Below are positions 8,428 to 17,710 of a stretch of DNA of 64,000 nucleotides, piece by piece; the first letter of the stretch is position 1; each line of letters opens with the position of its first letter. A program made the position numbers and the translations under genes. Source of the stretch: an uncultured Bacteroides sp. (GTDB lineage: Bacteria; Bacteroidota; Bacteroidia; Bacteroidales; Bacteroidaceae); assembly GCA_900755095.1 (NCBI GenBank), contig CAAEFE010000120.1:1-64000 (forward strand). The letters are read 5' to 3'. Under the pieces are notes generated by a model, which was not told the DNA's origin, did no database searches, and was given only the letters and a program-made list of their open reading frames with translations.

Positions 8428-10194
8428 TTATTCGAAGTCAAGTTTTACTAATTCAAAATTCTTAGTGAAACGTATGAAGAACACCTTTTTATTAATAAAT
8501 CCTCCCCAGTTGTTTACACGCTCGAATTTGAATCCGGTCTGGATAGGAGTCAGGTTCATTTTAGGCAGATTGTTTTCCAGTTCCGAGCCATAAAGCGATA
8601 ATCCTTTCAGGAAGAAGAAGCCGGTGTCAAAACCCAGCATTGCGTAATTAGGGTATTTGCTTGCCAAATCTTTGCTATACCATTTATGGTAAGCATTGGT
8701 AAACTGCACAGCTGCCGGGAACAACGTATTCGTATAGAATGAAGAATAGAAATATACATCCAATTCAAAGAAGTTTTCCAGATGATCTCTGGTATAGGTC
8801 TGCCATTCCGGATAGCCGAACAGATGAATATTCTCTGCAGGATTCTCTCTGACTAACAGCGTCAGTTGAGGAAGTATCTTAATTAGTAAGACGTTGTTGC
8901 CTGATGTCGGAATAAAGATGTTTTCTTTATCACTGCGGAGCGCTGCTTTCAACGTTTCTTTCGTTGCGCTTTCACTGACGGTTCTCATTGGAATTCCTTT
9001 ACTTTTCAACTCTTGTTTCAAGCCGCTGATAAATTCCGCTTTCTCCTTATCAACGCTCGCCGGTTCTATGAAGATAACGTTTGCATTGGGGAATTGACGG
9101 GTGAAGTGCTCGTAAACTTCTGAATATAAGTAAGATTGAGGCGTGTTGATCTGATAAACTGCCGGATTATTGAATACCTCTTCTCCTTTTTGAGAGAAAG
9201 GAATCACCAGACGTATGTCGTTCTTCTCTGCGAAGTCGGACAATGGCTTTATTTGATTCTGATGCATCGGACCGAAGATGATATTCATACTTTTCATCTC
9301 GTTCTTGGCAAGAATCGTATTTAATGTAGAAACTTCTTTTCCGCAATCATATACATATAGATCAAGAGAAATACCTGTACGTTTCAGACTGTCTACTGCC
9401 ATCAGGAAACCTTCGTAATATTCCACCATGCGTTTGTCTTCCTGGAAAGGCAGCAATAAAGCAGCTTTAATGGTAGACAGCTTTTGGGGAGTCTCTTTAC
9501 TTTTGCGGAAAAGCTCGCTATTGCTGGGAGGAATAGCGTAAGGATCTTCCTTCTGTGTAGGTTGCACGGTCGTTGCTACCGGGTAAGGGATGCAAAGGAA
9601 TTGTCCCTTTTTCATGCCTTTTTTCAGTTCCGGGTTAGCTGCAATTAACTCCTGCTCGCTGATTCCATATTCACGGCTCACGCTAAAAATAGTCTCTTTG
9701 CGTTTTACCTTATGCATATCCTTGCATTTCGGAACAACAGGGCCTTGAATGGTGGTCTGTTCGGTAGGCGTTTGAGTTGCAGTAGCAGTTTGCTCTTCTT
9801 TTTTCTGTGGAATCAGGATAACCTGTCCGATACGGAAATTTTCGGCACTCAAACCGGGGTTTGCTTCACAAATATCTTTGGCGGATACATTATACATGGT
9901 TGTCAGTTTGTATAGTGTTTCTCCGGCTTGAATCGTATGGAATGTTTCTCCCTTCTGACTCTCTTTCCCTGTAGGGATTTTGATTGTCTGTCCGGCATAG
10001 ATCTTTTCGTCACAGCCCGGATTCAGACGTATGATGTCTGATGTAGTGACATTATACATCTTGGAGATGGAGTATAAACTTTGTCCTTTTTCGATGGTAT
10101 GCAAGAAATATGATTGGTTTTCCTGTGCATAACTGATAGCATATGAAACGCTTATAAAAAGCAGAAATAAGAATATACGGTTTATCGGTTTCAT
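8428..10194 (-). CDS. LysM-repeat protein with periplasmic-binding domain
   Basis: A 588-residue exported protein with a signal peptide ending SYAQ. Three LysM peptidoglycan-binding repeats follow, beginning FLHTIEKGQSLYSIS, FHTIQAGETLYKLT and MHKVKRKETIFSVS. The remainder resembles a type-1 periplasmic-binding fold as in branched-chain amino-acid receptors or LpoA (IKAALLLPFQEDKRM). It probably sits on peptidoglycan and senses or binds a ligand or synthase partner. The start at 10194 is chosen because the upstream alternative at 10239 would lie before the predicted -7 box. Confidence 0.85.
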   Translation of the reverse strand: MKPINRIFLFLLFISVSYAISYAQENQSYFLHTIEKGQSLYSISKMYNVTTSDIIRLNPGCDEKIYAGQTIKIPTGKESQKGETFHTIQAGETLYKLTTMYNVSAKDICEANPGLSAENFRIGQVILIPQKKEEQTATATQTPTEQTTIQGPVVPKCKDMHKVKRKETIFSVSREYGISEQELIAANPELKKGMKKGQFLCIPYPVATTVQPTQKEDPYAIPPSNSELFRKSKETPQKLSTIKAALLLPFQEDKRMVEYYEGFLMAVDSLKRTGISLDLYVYDCGKEVSTLNTILAKNEMKSMNIIFGPMHQNQIKPLSDFAEKNDIRLVIPFSQKGEEVFNNPAVYQINTPQSYLYSEVYEHFTRQFPNANVIFIEPASVDKEKAEFISGLKQELKSKGIPMRTVSESATKETLKAALRSDKENIFIPTSGNNVLLIKILPQLTLLVRENPAENIHLFGYPEWQTYTRDHLENFFELDVYFYSSFYTNTLFPAAVQFTNAYHKWYSKDLASKYPNYAMLGFDTGFFFLKGLSLYGSELENNLPKMNLTPIQTGFKFERVNNWGGFINKKVFFIRFTKNFELVKLDFE

Positions 10195-10228
10195 CAAATT
10201 ATAACTATTGGTTCTTGAAATCAAGGAA

Positions 10229-10236
10229 CAAAGGTA
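10229..10236 (-). promoter_or_regulatory. -7 element (TACCTTTG) of the LysM/barrel pair
   Basis: TACCTTTG on the minus strand lies 35 bases before the LysM gene start. No good -33 box is seen. Confidence 0.5.
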
Positions 10237-10320
10237 CAAATAATGCCCTATATCTTCATAAGATTTGAGTTAAGAAAATAATATTGTGCTTTTTTAGGAG
10301 CATATTTCGGGCGGAAACAT

Positions 10321-10328
10321 TAATTTTG
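10321..10328 (+). promoter_or_regulatory. -7 element (TAATTTTG) of uvrA
   Basis: TAATTTTG fits TAnnTTTG. Initiation about 7 bases later leaves only a very short leader before the ATG at 10347, which rules out the in-frame start at 10284. Confidence 0.5.
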
Positions 10329-10346
10329 CAACATTTATGGAAGGAT

Positions 10347-13178
10347 ATGAATATGCAGGAAACAGAATATATTAATGTGTACGGTGCGCGCGTGCACAAT
10401 TTAAAGGATATTGATGCCGAAATTCCCCGTAACAGTTTGACTGTTATCACCGGATTGAGTGGTAGTGGAAAATCTTCTTTAGCCTTCGATACGATTTTTG
10501 CCGAAGGACAGCGCCGCTATATCGAAACTTTTTCAGCGTATGCCCGTAACTTCTTGGGCAATCTGGAACGTCCGGATGTCGATAAGATAACTGGTTTGAG
10601 TCCGGTTATCTCCATTGAACAGAAAACAACGAATAAAAATCCCCGTTCTACCGTAGGAACGACTACGGAGATATATGATTATCTCCGTTTGCTGTATGCC
10701 CGTGCGGGAGTGGCTTATTCGTATCTGTCGGGTGAGGAGATGGTGAAATATACCGAAGAGCAGATTCTGGACTTGATTCTGAAAGATTATAAAGGAAAGA
10801 AAATATATCTGCTGGCGCCATTGGTACGTTCACGTAAAGGACATTATAGAGAACTTTTTGAACAGATACGCAAGAAAGGATATTTATATGTGCGGGTGGA
10901 CGGAGAAGTGCGTGAAATCACGCATGGTATGAAACTCGACCGCTATAAAAATCACGATGTAGAAGTGGTTATTGATAAATTAGTGGTAGCGGAGAAAGAT
11001 GACCGGCGCTTGAAACAGAGTGTGGCAACCGCTATGCGCCAGGGAGATGGGTTGATGATGATTCTGGATGCCCAATCTGAAAGTATCCGTCATTATAGTA
11101 AGCGGCTCATGTGTCCCGTCACCGGATTGTCTTATCGTGAACCGGCTCCGCATAACTTCTCATTCAATTCACCGCAAGGAGCATGTCCGAAGTGTAAGGG
11201 ATTGGGAGTAGTCAATCAGATTGATGTGGATAAAGTGATTCCCGATCGTGAACTTTCTATTTATGAAGGAGCGATAGCACCTTTGGGAAAATATAAGAAT
11301 GCAATGATTTTCTGGCAAATTGGTGCTTTGCTGGAGAAGTACGACGCAACACTGAAAACTCCGATAAAGGAGTTGCCGGACGATGCGATTGATGAAGTCT
11401 TGTACGGTTCTGATGAACGGATTAAAATCAAGAGTTCGCTGATCGGTACTTCCTCCGATTACTTTGTTACTTACGAAGGAGTGGTGAAGTATATTCAGAT
11501 GTTACAGGAAAAGGATGCTTCTGCAACAGCACAGAAATGGGCGGAACAATTTGCCAAAACAACGGTTTGTCCCGAATGTAAAGGGGCTCGTTTGAATAAG
11601 GAAGCTTTGCATTTCCGTATCCATGATAAGAATATCAATGAATTGGCGAATATGGATATCAACGAGTTGTACGACTGGTTGATGAAGGTGGATGAGTTTC
11701 TTTCCGATAAGCAGAAGAAAATATCAGTGGAGATTCTGAAAGAGATTCGCACACGTTTGAAGTTCTTGCTGGACGTGGGTTTGGATTATCTGGCATTGAA
11801 TCGTAGCTCTGTTAGTCTTTCCGGTGGTGAGAGTCAGCGTATCCGCTTGGCTACACAGATTGGTTCGCAATTAGTGAATGTACTTTATATTCTCGACGAG
11901 CCGAGTATCGGTCTGCATCAGCGTGATAATCTGCGTCTTATCAACTCGTTGAAAGAACTCCGCGACATGGGGAACTCCGTGATTGTAGTGGAACATGATA
12001 AGGATATGATGTTAGCTGCCGACTATGTCATCGATATGGGTCCGAAAGCCGGACGTCTCGGAGGCGAAGTCGTTTTCGCTGGAACCCCGCAGGAGATGCT
12101 GAATACAGATACAATGACTTCGCAATATCTGAATGGCAAGATGAAGATAGAAATCCCTGCCAAGCGTAGAAAAGGAAATGGGAAATCTATCTGGCTGAAA
12201 GGAGCGAAGGGGAATAACCTGAAGAATGTAGATGTTGAATTTCCGTTAGGTAAATTGATTTGCGTAACTGGTGTATCAGGAAGTGGAAAATCCACCTTGA
12301 TTAATGAAACTTTGCAGCCGATTCTTTCACAGAAATTCTATCGTTCTTTACAAGATCCTTTGGAATACGATTCGATTGAAGGGTTGGAAAATATAGATAA
12401 GGTAGTAGATGTCGATCAATCACCTTTGGGACGTACGCCACGCTCTAATCCTGCGACTTATACCGGTGTGTTTTCTGATATCCGTAACCTGTTTGTAGGT
12501 CTGCCGGAAGCTAAGATTCGCGGTTATAAACCGGGACGTTTCTCCTTTAATGTTGCAGGTGGGCGTTGTGAAGCATGTACGGGAAATGGTTATAAGACGA
12601 TTGAAATGAATTTCCTTCCTGACGTATATGTGCCTTGTGAGGTTTGTCACGGTAAACGTTATAACCGGGAAACACTGGAAGTGCGTTTCAAGGGAAAATC
12701 AATTGCCGATGTACTTGACATGACGATCAACCGTGCTGTGGAATTCTTTGAAAATGTGCCGCAAATCTTGAATAAGATTAAAGTCTTGCAGGATGTCGGA
12801 CTTGGGTATATAAAACTGGGACAATCTTCTACCACTCTTTCCGGTGGAGAAAGCCAGCGTGTGAAACTGGCAACGGAGCTATCAAAAAGAGATACGGGCA
12901 AAACTCTTTATATCCTTGACGAACCGACTACCGGACTTCATTTTGAAGATATCCGTGTGTTGATGGGAGTATTGAATAAGCTTGTAGATAAAGGTAATAC
13001 TGTTATCGTCATCGAGCACAATCTGGATGTGATTAAAATGGCGGATTATATTATCGATATGGGCCCTGAAGGTGGTAAGGGCGGGGGAGAACTCCTTAGT
13101 TACGGAACACCGGAAGAAGTTGCGAAGAGCCCTAAAGGATATACACCTAAGTTTCTTCGCGAAGAGCTGGGTCTCTAA
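10347..13178 (+). CDS. uvrA: UvrA, excinuclease ABC subunit A
   Basis: A 943-residue ABC-type ATPase that scans DNA for bulky lesions and loads UvrB. Two ATPase halves are visible: Walker A GLSGSGKSS near the N terminus and GVSGSGKST in the second half, each with an LSGGESQR signature and an ILDEP Walker B. Cysteine pairs CPKCKGLG/CPECKGAR in the first half and CEAC/CEVCHGKRY in the second are zinc-binding. Translation may start at 10347 or two codons later at 10353. It stands alone and is not next to uvrB. Confidence 0.97.
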   Translation: MNMQETEYINVYGARVHNLKDIDAEIPRNSLTVITGLSGSGKSSLAFDTIFAEGQRRYIETFSAYARNFLGNLERPDVDKITGLSPVISIEQKTTNKNPRSTVGTTTEIYDYLRLLYARAGVAYSYLSGEEMVKYTEEQILDLILKDYKGKKIYLLAPLVRSRKGHYRELFEQIRKKGYLYVRVDGEVREITHGMKLDRYKNHDVEVVIDKLVVAEKDDRRLKQSVATAMRQGDGLMMILDAQSESIRHYSKRLMCPVTGLSYREPAPHNFSFNSPQGACPKCKGLGVVNQIDVDKVIPDRELSIYEGAIAPLGKYKNAMIFWQIGALLEKYDATLKTPIKELPDDAIDEVLYGSDERIKIKSSLIGTSSDYFVTYEGVVKYIQMLQEKDASATAQKWAEQFAKTTVCPECKGARLNKEALHFRIHDKNINELANMDINELYDWLMKVDEFLSDKQKKISVEILKEIRTRLKFLLDVGLDYLALNRSSVSLSGGESQRIRLATQIGSQLVNVLYILDEPSIGLHQRDNLRLINSLKELRDMGNSVIVVEHDKDMMLAADYVIDMGPKAGRLGGEVVFAGTPQEMLNTDTMTSQYLNGKMKIEIPAKRRKGNGKSIWLKGAKGNNLKNVDVEFPLGKLICVTGVSGSGKSTLINETLQPILSQKFYRSLQDPLEYDSIEGLENIDKVVDVDQSPLGRTPRSNPATYTGVFSDIRNLFVGLPEAKIRGYKPGRFSFNVAGGRCEACTGNGYKTIEMNFLPDVYVPCEVCHGKRYNRETLEVRFKGKSIADVLDMTINRAVEFFENVPQILNKIKVLQDVGLGYIKLGQSSTTLSGGESQRVKLATELSKRDTGKTLYILDEPTTGLHFEDIRVLMGVLNKLVDKGNTVIVIEHNLDVIKMADYIIDMGPEGGKGGGELLSYGTPEEVAKSPKGYTPKFLREELGL

Positions 13179-13190
13179 TTTAAATCATAG

Positions 13191-13229
13191 AGTGCCAACT
13201 TATCGGACAATCTTCGATGAGTTGGCACT
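13191..13229. terminator. Hairpin between uvrA and the YbaK-like gene
   Basis: Perfect 10-base arms (AGTGCCAACT and its complement, 13191-13200 and 13220-13229) start 13 bases after the uvrA stop. Only a loose T-rich tail follows, so efficiency is uncertain. Confidence 0.55.
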
Positions 13230-13282
13230 TATCATATCATATTCTTTATTTATCAGATATAGAACTTATAAATACAACGAAA

Positions 13283-13762
13283 ATGAAAATCAATAAAACA
13301 AATGCCGCACGGCTGTTAGATAAAGCTAAGATAGCCTATGAATTAATTCCCTACGAAGTAGATGAAAACGACTTGAGTGCTGTTCATGTGGCAGCAAGTT
13401 TAGGAGAGAATATCGAGCAGGTCTTTAAAACGCTTGTTCTGCACGGCGATAAAAGCGGATATTTTGTCTGTGTCATTCCGGGAGAACATGAAGTTGATTT
13501 GAAACTGGCAGCTAAAGCTTCGGGTAACAAGAAGTGTGAGTTGATTCCCGTAAAAGAACTTCTGCCACTTACTGGATATATCCGGGGAGGTTGTTCGCCG
13601 ATCGGTATGAAAAAGCATTTTCCTACTTATATTCATGAAACCAGCCAACAATTTCCGTATATTTATGTAAGTGCCGGTGTACGGGGACTTCAGATAAAAA
13701 TAGCTCCGGAAGATTTGATTCGTGAATCCAGGGCGGAAATTTGTCGTTTATTTGAGGAGTAG
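13283..13762 (+). CDS. ybaK: YbaK/EbsC-type Cys-tRNA(Pro) deacylase
   Basis: A 159-residue trans-editing enzyme that hydrolyses cysteine wrongly attached to tRNA-Pro. Family features are the opening KTNAARLLDKAKIAYEL, the catalytic-lysine region EQVFKTLVL, and the GYIRGGCSPIGMKK loop. The start at 13283 is chosen because the longer frame from 13217 begins inside the hairpin after uvrA and adds unconserved residues. Confidence 0.92.
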   Translation: MKINKTNAARLLDKAKIAYELIPYEVDENDLSAVHVAASLGENIEQVFKTLVLHGDKSGYFVCVIPGEHEVDLKLAAKASGNKKCELIPVKELLPLTGYIRGGCSPIGMKKHFPTYIHETSQQFPYIYVSAGVRGLQIKIAPEDLIRESRAEICRLFEE

Positions 13763-13773
13763 TTTAACAAATC

Positions 13774-13807
13774 ATTGTGCAAAAACTCGAGAAAAAGTAT
13801 ATATTTG
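13774..13807 (+). promoter_or_regulatory. Promoter of the POT transporter
   Basis: TATATTTG (13800-13807) with ATTG 22 bases upstream (13774-13777). The transcript would have a leader of about 47 bases. Confidence 0.5.
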
Positions 13808-13860
13808 CAAAATATATGTGGTATCGACCATTAAATCATTAATTTAATAATTTATATTCT

Positions 13861-15375
13861 ATGTTTAACAAACACCCTAAAGGACTGATAGCAGCCGCTT
13901 TAGCCAATCTAGGTGAGCGTTTTGGCTTTTATACTATGATGGCTATCCTTGTGCTTTTCTTGCAAGCCAAGTTTGGAATGAATGGAAAAGAAGCAGGATT
14001 TATTTACTCAACTTTTTATTTTTCTATTTACATTTTGGCGTTGGTCGGAGGTATTATTGCCGATAAAACGAGGAACTACAAAGGAACTATTTTCACAGGA
14101 ATTGTGTTAATGGCAGTTGGTTATTTATTATTGGCTATTCCATCTAAGACTCCGGTAGATAACAAGATGCTCTATCTGGTTATTACTTGTGCTAGTTTGT
14201 TTGTTATTGCATTTGGAAACGGATTATTTAAAGGAAATTTGCAGGCATTGGTAGGACAGATGTACGATAATCCTCAATATGCCAACATGCGTGACTCCGG
14301 TTTCTCTTTATTTTATATGTTTATTAATATCGGTGCTATTTTTGCTCCGTTTGCAGCTGTAGGCGTGCGTAACTGGTGGTTATCTACTTTCGGTTATAAT
14401 TATGATGCTGACCTTCCTGCTTTGTGTCATGGTCAATTAGCAGGTACTTTGTCGCCTGAAGCTACTGAAACTTATCATACCTTAGTTACCAAAGCTTCTA
14501 CTGCTCCTGTACAAGACTATACGGCTTTCGCTTCAGATTATTTGAATGTCTTTACTACTGGATTCCATTACGCATTCGGGGTAGCTATTATTGCTATGGC
14601 TATTTCTTTAACCATTTATTGGTTGAATAAGAAAAACTTCCCGGATCCCAGCAAAAAGACCGTTGCTTCTTCAGCATCTTCTACAGTTGTAGAAATGAGT
14701 GCACAGGAAGTAAAACAACGTATGTATGCTCTGTTTGCTGTATTTGGTGTTGTTATTTTCTTTTGGTTTTCATTCCATCAAAATGGTCTGACTTTGACTT
14801 ATTTTGCGAAAGAATATACTGACTTGAATCTGTTTGGTATGCCTATTTCAGCAGAGCTCTTCCAATCGTTAAATCCATTTTTTGTAGTGTTCCTGACTCC
14901 GGTGATTATGGCTATTTTTGCAAGTCAGCGTAGACGTGGTAAAGAGCCTTCGACTCCTAAAAAGATTGCCATCGGTATGGGAATTGCTGCATTGGCATTT
15001 ATTGTAATGGCAGTTGGATCTTATTTTGCTAATTTGCCGTTGCATGAGGATATTGTAGCTGTTGGAACTTCACCAGTGAAAGTTACTCCATTTTTATTGA
15101 TGCTGACCTATCTGATCTTAACAGTAGCTGAACTGTATATCTCTCCTTTGGGAATTTCATTTGTGTCTAAGGTTGCTCCTCCTAAATATCAAGGTATTAT
15201 GCAAGGAGGATGGTTGGGAGCGACAGCACTGGGTAATCAGTTGCTAGTGATTGGTGCTATCCTGTATGAATCAATTCCTATTTGGATGACATGGACTGTG
15301 TTTGTTGTAGCTTGTACGATTTCAATGTTTACAATGATTTTCATGTTAAAATGGTTGGAACGTGTAGCGAAATAA
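13861..15375 (+). CDS. POT/PTR2-family proton-dependent peptide transporter
   Basis: A 504-residue major-facilitator protein importing di- and tripeptides with protons. The POT signature GERFGFYTMMAILVLFLQ lies in helix 1, where the ExxERFxYY-like motif couples protons. The second signature appears around ALVGGIIADK and GNGLFKGNLQALVGQMY. About 12-14 membrane helices are predicted. It stands alone between its own promoter and a bidirectional terminator. Confidence 0.93.
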   Translation: MFNKHPKGLIAAALANLGERFGFYTMMAILVLFLQAKFGMNGKEAGFIYSTFYFSIYILALVGGIIADKTRNYKGTIFTGIVLMAVGYLLLAIPSKTPVDNKMLYLVITCASLFVIAFGNGLFKGNLQALVGQMYDNPQYANMRDSGFSLFYMFINIGAIFAPFAAVGVRNWWLSTFGYNYDADLPALCHGQLAGTLSPEATETYHTLVTKASTAPVQDYTAFASDYLNVFTTGFHYAFGVAIIAMAISLTIYWLNKKNFPDPSKKTVASSASSTVVEMSAQEVKQRMYALFAVFGVVIFFWFSFHQNGLTLTYFAKEYTDLNLFGMPISAELFQSLNPFFVVFLTPVIMAIFASQRRRGKEPSTPKKIAIGMGIAALAFIVMAVGSYFANLPLHEDIVAVGTSPVKVTPFLLMLTYLILTVAELYISPLGISFVSKVAPPKYQGIMQGGWLGATALGNQLLVIGAILYESIPIWMTWTVFVVACTISMFTMIFMLKWLERVAK

Positions 15376-15397
15376 AATCCTGTCATTGACTAAATAA

Positions 15398-15444
15398 CCA
15401 AAATGCCCCGGAACATTTATAATATTTGTTCCGGGGCATTTTGG
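15398..15444. terminator. Bidirectional terminator
   Basis: A long GC-rich stem (15400-15415 with 15427-15442, core GCCCCGGAACA) flanked by A's on one side and T's on the other separates the convergent transporter and acetyltransferase genes. Confidence 0.85.
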
Positions 15445-15448
15445 TATA

Positions 15449-15946
15449 TCAAATATCCAGTCCCATTATATAATCATTCATATAATACCCGTTACCAATC
15501 GGGAAATCACCTTCCCGCAACTTTCTCATTCCCATGTGCTCGTAAAACTGCAAAGCCTTATTATTACGATTTACGTTGAGCTCCATCAAACAAGGTCCCG
15601 GATGTATCTCCTTGATACACTTGATTGCTTCCTTGAATAAAAAACTGCCGCAATGCGTACCCTGAAAACGGGGGAGGACATATATCTTCTGAAGATGGAA
15701 TACATCCTTTTCCTGTTGTTGAATGGAAACGTATCCGCATGGTTCATTCTCTTTATAAGCAATGGAGTACACATGTCCCTCTTCCTCCATTTGTTTGCGC
15801 ACATTGGAAGGTGCATACATCCAGTCCATCATATAATCCAGTTGTTCGGGAGATAAAATTTCCTTGTAGGTGGCGGGGAATACCTCCTTTGCCATCTTAT
15901 GAATAAGCTCGCAATCGGCTACCGTTGCTTTTCGAATTGTAAACAT
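15449..15946 (-). CDS. GNAT-family N-acetyltransferase
   Basis: A 165-residue acetyl-CoA-dependent acetyltransferase. The acetyl-CoA loop reads LPRFQGTHCGSFLF (a QxxGxG/A-like pattern), followed by MELNVNRNNKALQFYEHMGM, the typical motif-B end. The substrate is unknown. It faces the POT gene across a bidirectional terminator. Confidence 0.88.
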   Translation of the reverse strand: MFTIRKATVADCELIHKMAKEVFPATYKEILSPEQLDYMMDWMYAPSNVRKQMEEEGHVYSIAYKENEPCGYVSIQQQEKDVFHLQKIYVLPRFQGTHCGSFLFKEAIKCIKEIHPGPCLMELNVNRNNKALQFYEHMGMRKLREGDFPIGNGYYMNDYIMGLDI

Positions 15947-15977
15947 ACGTATTTTCTATTTCTTGGTTTAACGGGCA

Positions 15978-15985
15978 CAAATATA
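15978..15985 (-). promoter_or_regulatory. -7 element (TATATTTG) of the GNAT gene
   Basis: TATATTTG on the minus strand, 32 bases before the GNAT start. Confidence 0.5.
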
Positions 15986-16046
15986 GCCATTATTTCTTTT
16001 TATAATAAGGTGGAGAGTCTCTAATGTTTTAATTATTATTAATTTA

Positions 16047-16089
16047 TAGTACTTTGTAATGCAAGGTACTAAAGTAATGCATATATTTG
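16047..16089 (+). promoter_or_regulatory. Palindromic operator and -7 box before padR
   Basis: Arms TAGTACTTTG (16047-16056) and CAAGGTACTA (16062-16071) form a near-perfect inverted repeat with a 5-base spacer. TATATTTG at 16082-16089 is the -7 element. The palindrome covers the -33 zone, a good place for autorepression by the PadR protein encoded next. Confidence 0.55.
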
Positions 16090-16110
16090 TGCATCTAAAA
16101 GAAGTGAATA

Positions 16111-16437
16111 ATGAAAGTAGACAATGTAAAATCACAGATGAGGAAAGGCATGCTTGAATATTGTATCATGCTTTTGTTGCACAAGGAGCCCGCTTATGCT
16201 TCTGATATTATTCAGAAATTGAAAGAAGCCCAACTGATTGTAGTGGAAGGCACCTTGTATCCATTGCTTACCCGTCTGAAAAATGATGACCTGTTAAGTT
16301 ATGAGTGGGTAGAATCTACCCAGGGACCTCCCCGCAAATACTATAAACTCACTGAACAAGGAGAAGTCTTTTTGGGAGAGCTGGAAATTTCCTGGAAAGA
16401 ACTTAACGATACAGTGAATCATATAGCCAATAGATAA
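16111..16437 (+). CDS. PadR-family transcriptional regulator
   Basis: A 108-residue winged-helix repressor. It starts MKVDNVKSQMRKGMLEYCIM and carries the conserved VVEGTLYPLLTRLKNDDLLSYEW helix-turn-helix/wing and GPPRKYYKLTEQGE. PadR proteins often control neighbouring membrane-stress or efflux genes. The PspC-domain gene follows after 21 bases, so the pair is probably an autoregulated operon acting at the upstream palindrome. Confidence 0.9.
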   Translation: MKVDNVKSQMRKGMLEYCIMLLLHKEPAYASDIIQKLKEAQLIVVEGTLYPLLTRLKNDDLLSYEWVESTQGPPRKYYKLTEQGEVFLGELEISWKELNDTVNHIANR

Positions 16438-16458
16438 TCCGAAAAAGAAGAAATAAAA

Positions 16459-17556
16459 ATGAAAAAGACATTGACCATAAATTTAGGAGGAATTGTCTAT
16501 CATATAGATGACGATGCCTACCGACTGTTAGATAATTATCTGTCTAATTTGAAGCATTACTTTCGTAAACAGGAGGGTGCGGAAGAGATCGTAAACGATA
16601 TTGAGATGCGTATTGCCGAACTGTTTGCCGAGAAAGTAACTGAAGGAAAACAGGTCATCACAGTTTCGGATGTAGAAGAAATTATCGCTCGTGTCGGCAA
16701 ACCGGAAGACTTTGGAATTGCTGATGAGGATATGGACTCACAGAAAAGAACGGAACAAACATCGTCCGCTAATCAAGGCAGTACGCAAACCGCTGCTCAA
16801 CGCCGCTGGTTTCGTGATCCGGATAATAAATTGTTGGGAGGCGTAGCGGCAGGATTGGCAGCTTACTTCGGTTGGGACATCACATTAGTGCGTATATTGA
16901 TGATTATCCTTGTATTTGTACCTTATTGCCCGATGATTATACTTTATATTATCGGATGGATCGTTATTCCGGAAGCCCGTACTGCCGCGGAAAAATTGAG
17001 TATGCGTGGAGAAGCAGTGACCATTGAGAATATTGGCAAAACAGTGACAGACGGTTTCGAACGTGTAGCGGACGGAGTTAACAACTATATGAACTCCGGC
17101 AAACCTCGTACCTTTCTTCAAAAGATAGGCGATGTATTTGTTTCCATTGCTGCTGTTCTCTTTAAAATATTTCTGGTAGCTCTTGTCATTCTCTGCTGCC
17201 CTGTCTTGTTCGTACTGGCCGTTGTACTGGTAGCACTGGTGTTTGCAGCAATTGCCGTGGCAGTTAGCGGAGGAGCACTGCTTTACGAGATGCTGCCTGC
17301 CATCGACTGGATGCCGGTTGCTTCCGTATCTCCAATGATGACACTGCTAGGTACGATTGCCGGAGTTGCCCTCATCGGCATTCCGTTAGGAGCTTTCTTG
17401 TATACTATCTTGCGGCAATTATTCCATTGGTCACCGATGGGAACGGGTTTGAAATGGTCGCTATTGATTCTATGGATATTGGGTGCAGTCATAATGATTA
17501 TTAATCTTTCAGCTCTTGGCTGGCAACTGCCTTTGTATGGCTTGCACTGCTCTTAA
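16459..17556 (+). CDS. PspC-domain envelope protein
   Basis: A 365-residue membrane protein. The N-terminal cytoplasmic part (1-90, starting MKKTLTINLGGIVYHIDDDA) is shared by Bacteroidetes PspC proteins. The PspC domain at about 118-175 contains DNKLLGGVAAGLAAYFGWD and two membrane segments. Several more hydrophobic segments follow. PspC proteins respond to envelope stress in other phyla. Coupling to a PadR regulator is a recurrent arrangement. Confidence 0.87.
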   Translation: MKKTLTINLGGIVYHIDDDAYRLLDNYLSNLKHYFRKQEGAEEIVNDIEMRIAELFAEKVTEGKQVITVSDVEEIIARVGKPEDFGIADEDMDSQKRTEQTSSANQGSTQTAAQRRWFRDPDNKLLGGVAAGLAAYFGWDITLVRILMIILVFVPYCPMIILYIIGWIVIPEARTAAEKLSMRGEAVTIENIGKTVTDGFERVADGVNNYMNSGKPRTFLQKIGDVFVSIAAVLFKIFLVALVILCCPVLFVLAVVLVALVFAAIAVAVSGGALLYEMLPAIDWMPVASVSPMMTLLGTIAGVALIGIPLGAFLYTILRQLFHWSPMGTGLKWSLLILWILGAVIMIINLSALGWQLPLYGLHCS

Positions 17557-17604
17557 CGAAGTCTCATTCTATTAAAAAAGGATAATATTTATTCCTTTAT
17601 AAGT

Positions 17605-17641
17605 AAATGTACCCCGATAGTGTGTCCGGGGTACATTTTTT
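17605..17641 (+). terminator. Intrinsic terminator after PspC gene
   Basis: Twelve-base arms (17605-17616 and 17627-17638) with a T tract. Confidence 0.8.
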
Positions 17642-17678
17642 GTTTACTCTAATTCATCGTAAATCGAGAAATTTTTAG

Positions 17679-17686
17679 TAAGTTTG
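17679..17686 (+). promoter_or_regulatory. -7 element (TAAGTTTG)
   Basis: TAAGTTTG lies 25 bases before the metallo-hydrolase start; no -33 partner is evident. Confidence 0.4.
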
Positions 17687-17710
17687 TAAATACGTATTCA
17701 GGAAATAAAA

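Noticed and set aside
10284..10346. N-terminal extension of UvrA from 10284
   Set aside because: The predicted -7 box lies inside this extension, and the family starts close to ETEYINVYGARVHNL.
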